Shown in pieces: positions 1 through 5,431 of a DNA stretch of 7,186 bases. This DNA is from Ovoidimarina sp050299695. GTDB lineage: Bacteria > Pseudomonadota > Alphaproteobacteria > Rhodobacterales > Rhodobacteraceae. The notes beneath the pieces were generated by a model. It saw nothing but the letters and a program-made list of their open reading frames with translations, made no database searches and was not told the origin of the DNA. A program made the translations under genes and the position numbers. The DNA is taken from positions 1 through 7,186 of the forward strand of contig JBNKWI010000141.1 in the NCBI GenBank assembly GCA_050299695.1. The letters run 5' to 3'. The first letter of the stretch is position 1. Every line of letters begins with the position of its first letter.

Positions 1-105
1 GGTCGTGAGGGTGCGGACGGGAAGCCCGAATTTCTCGAACATCAGCCAGCCGCGGAGCGACCAGCTCGAGAAGGAACGGTCGCCGATATAGAGCACATAG
101 GTCAT
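1..105 (-). CDS. Glutathione S-transferase family protein, N-terminal fragment (cut by window edge)
   Basis: Only the first 35 codons lie in the window; the rest runs off the left edge. The protein starts MTYVLYIGDRSFSSWSLRGW and continues LMFEKFGLPVRT. This is the first beta-alpha-beta unit of the thioredoxin-like N-terminal domain of cytosolic glutathione S-transferases. The Ser-rich turn (SFSSWS, residues 11-16) sits where Ser/Cys-type GSTs place the residue that activates glutathione, and a Trp-rich first helix follows. An AGGGA ribosome-binding site (complement of about 109-113) sits three bases before the ATG, which is close but supports this start. It lies 58 bp downstream of the minus-strand phosphatase gene and may share its transcript. 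The substrate cannot be told from this fragment. The family call rests on the motif, so it is fairly secure; the exact GST class is not. Confidence 0.8.
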   Translation of the reverse strand, partial: MTYVLYIGDRSFSSWSLRGWLMFEKFGLPVRTLTT

Positions 106-122
106 GCTTCCCTGCTAGACCG

Positions 123-139
123 TCCCCGGATTCCGGGGA
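123..139. repeat. Perfect 8-bp inverted repeat between phosphatase and GST genes
   Basis: The arms TCCCCGGA and TCCGGGGA are exact reverse complements around a single central base. As RNA this could form a GC-rich stem of six to seven pairs with a three-base loop. It lies in the 58-bp gap between the two minus-strand genes. There is no T-tract after it on the minus strand, so it is at best a weak or Rho-assisted terminator, an RNA-processing hairpin or a protein-binding palindrome. Which of these it is cannot be decided from sequence. Confidence 0.4.
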
Positions 140-163
140 AACGACAATTCGTGGCCTGGCGGA

Positions 164-736
164 TCAGCAAAGGTGATTGATCGCCGCGAGCCGCCGGGCC
201 GGACCGTAGGCGATCCGGGTCACCGAGAGGGGATCGACGCGCTGCGCGAAGATCTCGGGCCCGGTCCAGCCGGCGGCGCGGGCGGCCTGCGCCAGGATCG
301 GGCCGAAATGGGCCACGATCACCAGCCGCGGAAGCGAGGCGAGGAGCCGCAGCGCGGCGGCCTCGACCCGCGCGGCCATCTCCGACCAGAGCTCGCCGTC
401 CGGCGGACGCACCGCGTCGGGCTCCTCCCAGAACGCGCGAATGCGGGCCGGGTCCTCGGCCTCGATCTCGGCATGGGCGCGCAGCTCCCAGGCGCCGAAA
501 TGCATCTCGCGCAGATCTGCCTCGTGCGGCAGACGGGCGCGGGGGCCGGCGATGGCATCGGCGGTGGCGATGGCGCGGAAGAGGGTCGAGGAGACCACCG
601 GCGCGTCCTCGGGCAGGGCGGCCGAAAGTCGCCGAAGCGCCGCGACGTCCGAGAGATCGGCGGGAAGATCGCTCCAGCCGACCATGCTTTTCGCATGGGT
701 CGGCCCGTGCCGGATCCACCAGATTTCTCGTTCCAT
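164..736 (-). CDS. Histidine phosphatase family protein (phosphoglycerate mutase-like)
   Basis: A 190-residue protein of the histidine phosphatase superfamily, which removes phosphate from small molecules or proteins through a phosphohistidine intermediate. The signature RHGPTH has catalytic His10 (residues 9-14). SSTLFRA (49-55) supplies the second phosphate-binding Arg54. LREMHFGAWE (75-84) carries the acid Glu77, and VAHFGPI (141-147) carries the second His143. All four active-site elements are present, so it should be active, although Phe replaces the usual Gly after His143. I chose the ATG at 736 because homologous-looking sequence starts at EREIWWIRHG; a longer reading from 817 adds 27 residues that do not resemble the family. 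A GAGGG lies about 13 bases upstream, which is a long spacing. There is no signal peptide. The substrate is unknown: alpha-ribazole phosphatase, phosphoglycerate mutase and sugar phosphatase relatives share these motifs, and no cobalamin genes are nearby. Confidence 0.85.
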   Translation of the reverse strand: MEREIWWIRHGPTHAKSMVGWSDLPADLSDVAALRRLSAALPEDAPVVSSTLFRAIATADAIAGPRARLPHEADLREMHFGAWELRAHAEIEAEDPARIRAFWEEPDAVRPPDGELWSEMAARVEAAALRLLASLPRLVIVAHFGPILAQAARAAGWTGPEIFAQRVDPLSVTRIAYGPARRLAAINHLC

Positions 737-826
737 GTCAGATACTTGTCCCTCAAGGTAGGCGCCGGAGCCTCGCAGACCTAGCAGCGCATGGCGCGAA
801 GGCAAGAAGTTTTCCACCAGAAAAAG

Positions 827-852
827 TGAACCGGATCGGGGGTACGCGCGTA
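827..852 (+). promoter_or_regulatory. Candidate ECF-sigma (RpoE/ChrR-type) promoter of the rpoH gene
   Basis: TGAACC (827-832) is followed after 16 bases by CGTA (849-852). As I recall, RpoE-ChrR (ECF11) promoters of Rhodobacter use TGATCC about 16-17 bases before CGTA, so this site differs at one position of the -35 element. Transcription would start near 859, giving a leader of about 36 nt that contains the AGGGAG ribosome site at 882-887. The spot is right for the divergent gap before an rpoH gene, and R. sphaeroides rpoHII is known to be under RpoE control. The match is by eye and could be chance. Confidence 0.4.
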
Positions 853-881
853 GTTAGGGGAAAGACGTCAAGCGAAACAGC

Positions 882-887
882 AGGGAG
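882..887 (+). promoter_or_regulatory. Ribosome-binding site deciding the rpoH start
   Basis: AGGGAG stands seven bases before the ATG at 895. It decides the start: a GTG at 826 is in frame but would add 23 residues that do not look like the family, and it lies inside the candidate promoter. Confidence 0.75.
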
Positions 888-894
888 CCGAACC

Positions 895-1773
895 ATGGCA
901 CGAGCGCTCCATAGCGACCAGATGCTGTCGCGCCACGCAATGCGCGCCGAGCTTCTGGATGCCGAAACCGAACTGGAACTCGCCTATGCCTGGCGGGACC
1001 GGCGCGACGAAAAGGCGCTGCATCGGCTGATCATGGCCTATATGCGGCTGGCGATCTCGATGGCCGCGAAATTCCGGCGCTATGGCGCGCCGATGAACGA
1101 CCTGATCCAGGAGGCGTCGCTCGGCCTGATGAAGGCCGCCGACAAGTTCGATCCGGACCGGGGCGTGCGCTTTTCGACCTATGCGGTCTGGTGGATCAAG
1201 GCCTCGATCCAGGATTACGTGATGCGGAACTGGTCGATGGTCCGGACCGGTTCGACCTCCTCGCAGAAATCGCTGTTCTTCAACATGCGCCGGGTCCAGG
1301 CGCGTCTGGAGCGTGAGGCGGCATCGCGCGGCGAGCGGCTGGACGCACACCAGATGCGGCAGCGGATCGCCACCGAAGTGGGCGTGCCGCTCGCCGATGT
1401 GGAGATGATGGAGGGCCGGCTGGCGGGCTCGGATTTCTCGCTCAACGCCACGCAATCCTCCGATGACGAGGGACGGGAGTGGATCGACACGCTGGAGGAC
1501 GAGGCCGTGATCGCCTCGGAGCAGGTCGAGCAGGACAAGGATATCGACACGCTGCGCACCTGGCTTCTCGGCGCCATGGCCGAGTTGAACCAGCGCGAGC
1601 GGTTCATCGTCAAGGAGCGCAAGCTCAGGGACGATCCGCGCACGCTCGAAAGCCTCGGGACCGAGCTGGGGCTTTCCAAGGAACGGGTGCGCCAGCTCGA
1701 GGCCGCGGCCTTCGGCAAGATGCGCAGGAGGCTTGAAATGCAGTCGAAGGAAGTGGTCCACTTCCTCGCATGA
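895..1773 (+). CDS. rpoH2: RNA polymerase sigma-32 family factor (RpoH, probably the RpoH2 type)
   Basis: A 292-residue alternative sigma factor that directs RNA polymerase to heat-shock and oxidative-stress promoters. Region 2 is complete: the core-binding segment DLIQEASLGLMKAADKF (residues 69-85) and the promoter-melting and -10 recognition segment RFSTYAVWWIKASIQDYVM (92-110). The RpoH box QKSLFFNMRR (124-133), specific to sigma-32 proteins, follows. Region 4.2 has the -35-reading helix-turn-helix TLESLGTELGLSKERVRQLE (250-269). Length fits RpoH (about 285-300 residues). Assignment to RpoH2 rather than RpoH1 rests on the SQKSLFFNMRR form of the box, the possible ECF promoter upstream and my memory of this neighbourhood in Rhodobacter relatives, so it is less certain than the family. 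It is divergent from the phosphatase gene, and its stop overlaps the start of the ChaN-like gene by 4 nt (ATGA). Confidence 0.93.
   Translation: MARALHSDQMLSRHAMRAELLDAETELELAYAWRDRRDEKALHRLIMAYMRLAISMAAKFRRYGAPMNDLIQEASLGLMKAADKFDPDRGVRFSTYAVWWIKASIQDYVMRNWSMVRTGSTSSQKSLFFNMRRVQARLEREAASRGERLDAHQMRQRIATEVGVPLADVEMMEGRLAGSDFSLNATQSSDDEGREWIDTLEDEAVIASEQVEQDKDIDTLRTWLLGAMAELNQRERFIVKERKLRDDPRTLESLGTELGLSKERVRQLEAAAFGKMRRRLEMQSKEVVHFLA
1748..1766 (+). promoter_or_regulatory. Perfect 9-bp inverted repeat over the ribosome-binding region of the chaN gene
   Basis: AGGAAGTGG and CCACTTCCT are exact reverse complements around one central T, inside the last codons of rpoH. As RNA this can fold into a 7-8 bp stem. 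The left arm contains the only Shine-Dalgarno-like sequence (AAGGAAG, 1747-1753) before the ChaN-like ATG at 1770, although its 16-base distance is long. A ribosome finishing rpoH would melt the hairpin, so the structure fits obligate translational coupling. A DNA-binding palindrome is the alternative. The repeat is certain; the role is inferred. Confidence 0.5.
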
Positions 1774-2600
1774 CAGGGGCCATTGGCAGCGCGATCCTCC
1801 GGGGCCCGCTTCTGGCGGGTCTTTTCCTGCTGGCCGGTGCCGTGCAGGCGGAAGAGATCGGCCCGGAGGGGCTCGACGCGCTGCCACCGGCCGATGTGGT
1901 GATCCTGGGCGAGGTGCATGACAACCCAGCCCATCACCTGAACCAGGCACGGGCCGCGGCGGCGATGGGGGCGCGGGCGCTGGTCTTCGAGATGATCGGG
2001 CCCGAGGCGGCGCTCCGCGCAGTGCCGGATCTGCGCGTCGATCCGGCGGCGCTTGGCGCGGCGCTCGGTTGGGAGTCGGGCGGCTGGCCGCATTTTTCCT
2101 ATTATTACCCGATCTTCGCGGCGGCGCCCGGGGCGGCGGTCTTCGGTGGCGCGATGCCGCAGGACGCGGCGCGCGCGGCGATGCGCGACGGCGCGGCGCG
2201 GGTCATGGGCCCCGGCGCGGCGCTGTTCGGGCTCGACAGGCCGCTCGACCCGGCCGAGCAGGCGGCGCGCGAGGCGCTCCAGCGGGAGGCGCATTGCGGC
2301 GCGCTCCCCGAAACGATGCTCGCGGGCATGGTCGAGGCGCAGCGGCTGCGCGACGCGGGTCTCGCCCGCGCCGTGGTGGCGGCGATGGCCGAGACCGGCG
2401 GGCCGGTGGCGGTGATCACCGGGAACGGCCACGCGCGCAGGGATTGGGGCGTGCCGGCGATGCTGGCGCGGGCCCTGCCCGACGCCAGGGTCCTCTCGGT
2501 CGGACAGGTCGAGGCGGCGCCCGATGCGCCGCCGCCCTACGATTTCTGGCTGATCACGGCGCCGGCGGAGCGGGCCGATCCCTGCGCCGGGTTCCGCTGA
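1770..2600 (+). CDS. ChaN-family (haem-binding uptake, DUF399-type) periplasmic protein
   Basis: A 276-residue exported protein of the ChaN/Cofac_haem_bdg family; the Campylobacter jejuni member is a surface lipoprotein that binds haem. The family pattern is clear: ILGEVHDNPAHH (45-56), VFEMIG (72-77), HCGALPETM (175-183) leading into GMVEAQRLRDA (186-196), and ITGNGHARRDWGVP (216-229). The conserved His residues of these motifs are present. The N-terminus has a signal peptide, with hydrophobic residues 8-24 and a likely cut after AQA (25-27). There is no lipobox Cys, so this version is probably soluble periplasmic and not a lipoprotein. The ATG overlaps the rpoH stop by 4 nt, so expression probably follows the sigma factor. 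It may handle haem or another porphyrin-like cofactor in the stress response. The family is well supported; the ligand is inferred from the family. Confidence 0.88.
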   Translation: MTGAIGSAILRGPLLAGLFLLAGAVQAEEIGPEGLDALPPADVVILGEVHDNPAHHLNQARAAAAMGARALVFEMIGPEAALRAVPDLRVDPAALGAALGWESGGWPHFSYYYPIFAAAPGAAVFGGAMPQDAARAAMRDGAARVMGPGAALFGLDRPLDPAEQAAREALQREAHCGALPETMLAGMVEAQRLRDAGLARAVVAAMAETGGPVAVITGNGHARRDWGVPAMLARALPDARVLSVGQVEAAPDAPPPYDFWLITAPAERADPCAGFR

Positions 2601-2608
2601 CCGCCCTC

Positions 2609-2646
2609 GTGGGAAAACCGGTTCCCACTGCCCGGATTGCGCTCTA
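2609..2646. repeat. Intergenic inverted-repeat element before coaBC
   Basis: GTGGGAA (2609-2615) and TTCCCAC (2622-2628) are perfect 7-bp arms around AACCGG, and GCTCTAG (2640-2646) follows at a short distance. From memory, AAACCGGTTCCCACT followed by GCTCTAG recurs between genes in many alphaproteobacteria, so this may be a dispersed element or a conserved promoter-like or regulatory block. It ends 28 bp before coaBC and starts 8 bp after the ChaN-like gene. With no T-run it is not a classical terminator. The inverted repeat is seen directly; membership of a repeat family is recollection. Confidence 0.5.
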
Positions 2647-2674
2647 GGGTGCCGCGACCAAGGCGGAGCGGGCG

Positions 2675-3877
2675 ATGCTGGCGGGAAAGCGCATTCTCCT
2701 GATCATCGGCGGCGGGATCGCGGCCTACAAGGCGCTGGACCTGATCCGGCGGCTGCGCGAGCGGGGTGCGGGCGTGGTGCCGGTGCTCACCCGCGCGGCG
2801 CAGGAATTCGTCACGCCGCTTTCGGCCTCGGCCTTGGCGGCGGAGAAGGTCTATACCGATCTCTTCGACCTCACCGACGAGGCCGAGATGGGGCATATCG
2901 AGCTGTCCCGCGCCGCCGATCTCGTGGTGGTGGCGCCCGCCACGGCCGATCTGATGGCGAAGATGGCGGGCGGTCACGCGGATGACCTCGCCTCGACGCT
3001 CCTGATGGCCACCGACAAGCGGGTGCTGGTGGCCCCGGCGATGAATGTGCGGATGTGGGAGCATCCTGCCACGCAGCGGAACGCGGCGGTGTTGAAGGGC
3101 GACGGCGTGCTCTTCGCCGGCCCGGTCGACGGCGCGATGGCCTGCGGCGAGTTCGGCCCGGGGCGCATGGCCGAGGTGCCCGAGATCGTCGCCGCGGTGG
3201 AGGCGGCGCTGGCCGACGGTCCGCTCAGGGGGCGCCGTATCGTGGTGACGTCGGGGCCGACGCATGAACCCATCGACCCGGTGCGCTATATCGCCAACCG
3301 CTCCTCGGGGGCGCAGGGCTCGGCGATTGCGCGGGCCCTGGCGGGGCTCGGCGCCGAGGTGGTGTTCGTCACCGGCCCGGCCACGGTGCCGCCGCCCGCG
3401 GGGGTGACGCTGGTGAAGGTCGAGACCGCGCGCGAGATGCTGTCGGCCGTCGAGGCGGCGCTGCCGGCGGACGGGGCCATCTTCGGCGCGGCGGTGGCCG
3501 ACTGGCGGGTGGCCGAGGCCTCGGGGCGGAAGATCAAGAAGGACGGGTCCGGTGAGGTGCCGGGGCTCGCCATGGTCGAGAACCCCGACATCCTCGCCCG
3601 CGTCGCGCAGCGCAGGGACGGGCGGCCGCGCCTTGTCGTGGGTTTTGCCGCCGAGACCGACGATGTGGTGGCCAACGCCACCGCGAAACGGGCGCGGAAG
3701 GGCTGCGACTGGATCGTCGCGAACGATGTGAGCCCGGGGACGGGGATCATGGGCGGCACCGAGAACGCGGTGACGCTGGTCACCGAGGCGGGCGCCGAGA
3801 GCTGGCCGCGCATGGCGAAGGACCAGGTGGCGATGCAGCTTGCCCGGCGGATTGCCGATGCGCTGGGCGGTGCTTAG
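2675..3877 (+). CDS. coaBC: Bifunctional phosphopantothenoylcysteine decarboxylase / phosphopantothenate-cysteine ligase
   Basis: A 400-residue cytoplasmic enzyme for two consecutive steps of coenzyme A synthesis: CTP-dependent joining of cysteine to 4'-phosphopantothenate (CoaB), then FMN-dependent decarboxylation to 4'-phosphopantetheine (CoaC). The N-terminal CoaC half has GGGIAAYKA (12-20) for FMN binding, the active-site His75 in GHIELS, PAMNVRMW (121-128), and the clamp Cys158 in ACGEFGPGRMAE. The C-terminal CoaB half has SGPTHEPIDPVRYIANRSSG (193-212), AAVADWR (272-278), KIKKD (286-290) with the conserved Lys289, ENPDIL (302-307) and VGFAAET (322-328). Both halves look intact and length is normal. 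GGAG at 2664-2667 is seven bases before the ATG and fixes the start. The palindromic element upstream may carry its promoter. Also called dfp. Confidence 0.96.
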   Translation: MLAGKRILLIIGGGIAAYKALDLIRRLRERGAGVVPVLTRAAQEFVTPLSASALAAEKVYTDLFDLTDEAEMGHIELSRAADLVVVAPATADLMAKMAGGHADDLASTLLMATDKRVLVAPAMNVRMWEHPATQRNAAVLKGDGVLFAGPVDGAMACGEFGPGRMAEVPEIVAAVEAALADGPLRGRRIVVTSGPTHEPIDPVRYIANRSSGAQGSAIARALAGLGAEVVFVTGPATVPPPAGVTLVKVETAREMLSAVEAALPADGAIFGAAVADWRVAEASGRKIKKDGSGEVPGLAMVENPDILARVAQRRDGRPRLVVGFAAETDDVVANATAKRARKGCDWIVANDVSPGTGIMGGTENAVTLVTEAGAESWPRMAKDQVAMQLARRIADALGGA

Positions 3878-3880
3878 AGG

Positions 3881-3919
3881 TCATGCCTCCGGCGGGAGTA
3901 TTTTTTGGCCAGATGAAGG
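3881..3919 (+). terminator. Short hairpin with T-tract between coaBC and dut (terminator-like repeat element)
   Basis: CTCC (3887-3890) and GGAG (3895-3898) enclose GGCG and are followed by TATTTTTT (3899-3906), then GGCCAGATGAAGG. The layout is that of an intrinsic terminator, but a four-pair stem is weak, so termination would be partial. The whole block CCTCCGGCGGGAGTATTT plus AGATGAAGG is one I recall as a frequent intergenic repeat in Rhodobacteraceae. It fills the 52-bp gap and ends just at the dut ribosome-binding site. It could attenuate read-through from coaBC into dut. Confidence 0.55.
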
Positions 3920-3929
3920 GGGAAAGCCT

Positions 3930-4394
3930 GTGCCGGTGGTGAAGGTCCTGCGCGAGGAGTGGGCGGACCCCGCGGTTCCCTTGCCGTCCTACGAGACGGC
4001 CGGCGCGGCCGGTGCGGATCTGCGCGCCAATCTGCGGCCCGGGGACCGGGCGGCGGGGATCCTGCTCGCCCCCGGCGCGCGGGTGCTGGTGCCGACCGGG
4101 CTCGTCGTCGAGATCCCCAAAGGGTTCGAGCTGCAGCTCCGCCCCCGCTCAGGCCTGGCGCTGAAACACGGGATCACGCTACCCAACGCGCCGGGCACCA
4201 TCGACAGCGACTATCGCGGCCCCCTTGGGGTGATCGTGATGAATGCCGGCACCGAGCCCTTCACCGTCACCCATGGCGAGCGGATCGCCCAGGCCGTGCT
4301 GGCGCCGGTGCTGCGGGCCGTCTTCGCCGAGGCCGAGACGCTTACCGAGACCGCGCGGGGCACCGGCGGGTTCGGTTCGACGGGGCGCGGCTGA
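3930..4394 (+). CDS. dut: Deoxyuridine 5'-triphosphate nucleotidohydrolase (dUTPase)
   Basis: A 154-residue trimeric-type dUTPase that cleaves dUTP to dUMP and pyrophosphate, keeping uracil out of DNA and supplying dUMP for thymidylate synthesis. All five family motifs are present: motif 1 AGAAGADLRAN (24-34), motif 2 RPRSGLALKHG (71-81), motif 3 PGTIDSDYRGPLGVIVMN (88-105) with the catalytic Asp in IDSDYRG, motif 4 RIAQAVLAP (118-126), and the flexible C-terminal motif 5 RGTGGFGSTG (143-152) that closes over the substrate. The start is the GTG at 3930, eight bases after GGGGG at 3917-3921; an ATG at 3840 in frame lies inside coaBC and translates through the terminator-like element, so I reject it. 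The stop codon overlaps the start of the MoeB-like gene by one base (TGATG). Length is typical (about 150). Confidence 0.96.
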   Translation: MPVVKVLREEWADPAVPLPSYETAGAAGADLRANLRPGDRAAGILLAPGARVLVPTGLVVEIPKGFELQLRPRSGLALKHGITLPNAPGTIDSDYRGPLGVIVMNAGTEPFTVTHGERIAQAVLAPVLRAVFAEAETLTETARGTGGFGSTGRG

Positions 4395-5431
4395 TGGTGC
4401 TGTTCCTGGGTCTTGCGGCACTGCTCTGGAGCGTGGGGCATCTGCTCGGGCTGCCGGTCCGGGCACGCTGGCTCCTGGTGCTGCTCCTCTATGTCGCGGT
4501 GCTGATCGCCGAGGTGCTGTTGCCCGAAGGAGCCCCCCTGCGCGCGGCGCTCGGCGGGAGCAAGGCGGAATGGTTCCTCCTCGGCGGGCTCGGCCTCCTG
4601 GTCTGGGGCTATACCGTCGCGCTCGGAGCCCTGCGCGCGCGGGTCCGGCCCGAGAACCGGCCGGCCGCCGCCGAGGGCCGCGCCACCGCGACGGAGATCG
4701 AGCGCTATGCCCGCCATATCGTGCTGCGCGAGATCGGCGGGCCGGGGCAGAAGCGGCTGCGAGAGGCGAAGGTGCTGGTCATAGGCGCGGGCGGGCTCGG
4801 CTCGCCGGCGCTCCTCTATCTCGGTGCGGCGGGGGTGGGGACGATCGGGGTGATCGACGACGATGTAGTGGCGAATTCCAACCTGCAGCGGCAGGTGATC
4901 CACGAAGACGGCTGGATCGGGCGGCCCAAGGTGTTCTCGGCCGAGGCGGCGATCCGGGCGCAGAATCCCTATGTCACCGTCCGTCCCTACAATCGCCGGC
5001 TCACGGCGGAGATCGCCGGGGAGCTGTTCGCGGAGTACGACTTGATCCTCGACGGGACCGACGGGATCGAGACGCGCTACATGGTGAACGAAGCGGCTTT
5101 CGCCGCCGGGAAGCCGCTGATCTCGGCGGCGCTCTCGCAATGGGAAGGGCAGATCTCGACCTATGTGCCGAAGGACGGGACGCCGTGCTATCGCTGCATC
5201 TTTCCCGAACCCAACGCGCCGGGCCTCGCGCCCTCCTGCGCCGAAGGTGGCGTACTCGGGCCGCTCCCGGGTGTGATGGGCGCGATGATGGCGGTGGAGG
5301 CCGTGAAGGAGCTCACCGGCGCGGGCGAGGGGCTGCGCGGGCGGATGCTGATCTACGACGCGCTTTATGGCGAGACGCGGGTGATCGCGTTGAAACGGCG
5401 GGAGGGGTGCCCGGTTTGCGGATCGCGCTGA
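4394..5431 (+). CDS. moeB: Membrane-anchored MoeB/ThiF/HesA-family adenylyltransferase
   Basis: A 345-residue E1-like enzyme. Members adenylate the C-terminal glycine of a ubiquitin-like sulfur carrier (MoaD, ThiS) with ATP so that it can receive sulfur for molybdopterin or thiamine. From about residue 101 it follows MoeB: ERYARHIVLREIGGPGQKRL (103-122), the nucleotide loop GAGGLGSP (131-138), IDDDVVANSNLQRQ (154-167), and the Asp region LDGTDGIETRY (219-229). PSCAEGGVLGPLPG (280-293) contains Cys282 at the reactive-Cys site. Cys265/Cys268 and Cys339/Cys342 form two CxxC pairs for structural zinc. Before this are about 80 extra residues with three hydrophobic stretches (about 1-20, 25-44, 58-78), so the enzyme is probably tethered to the inner membrane. 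There is no rhodanese domain. It starts within the dut stop codon and its end overlaps the next gene. Substrate could be MoaD or ThiS; no mo- or thi- gene is in view, so the symbol is by similarity. Confidence 0.87.
   Translation: MVLFLGLAALLWSVGHLLGLPVRARWLLVLLLYVAVLIAEVLLPEGAPLRAALGGSKAEWFLLGGLGLLVWGYTVALGALRARVRPENRPAAAEGRATATEIERYARHIVLREIGGPGQKRLREAKVLVIGAGGLGSPALLYLGAAGVGTIGVIDDDVVANSNLQRQVIHEDGWIGRPKVFSAEAAIRAQNPYVTVRPYNRRLTAEIAGELFAEYDLILDGTDGIETRYMVNEAAFAAGKPLISAALSQWEGQISTYVPKDGTPCYRCIFPEPNAPGLAPSCAEGGVLGPLPGVMGAMMAVEAVKELTGAGEGLRGRMLIYDALYGETRVIALKRREGCPVCGSR

Noticed and set aside
826..894. GTG start at 826 adding 23 residues to the sigma factor
   Set aside because: The extension is not RpoH-like, overlaps the candidate promoter, and the ATG at 895 has a good ribosome-binding site.
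868..1950. Long open frame on the minus strand opposite rpoH and the ChaN-like gene (360 codons)
   Set aside because: It is the shadow of high-GC codon bias in rpoH; the translation is Arg/Pro/His-rich with no recognisable motif, and the plus-strand frame has clear sigma-factor motifs.
3840..3929. Upstream ATG start of dut inside coaBC
   Set aside because: The extra 30 residues translate the coaBC end and the hairpin/T-run element; dUTPases normally begin near the GTG at 3930, which has a ribosome-binding site.
3959..4393. Dut-frame-shifted N-terminal extension of the MoeB-like gene
   Set aside because: This part is a shifted reading of dut, Arg/Pro/Gly-rich, with no domain; the ATG at 4394 follows the dut stop.
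4243..5415. Long upstream extension of the uncharacterised gene through dut and moeB
   Set aside because: It is a shifted-frame reading of two well-supported genes, rich in Arg/Ala/Gly, and the family-like sequence starts only at LNDPVW after 5416.
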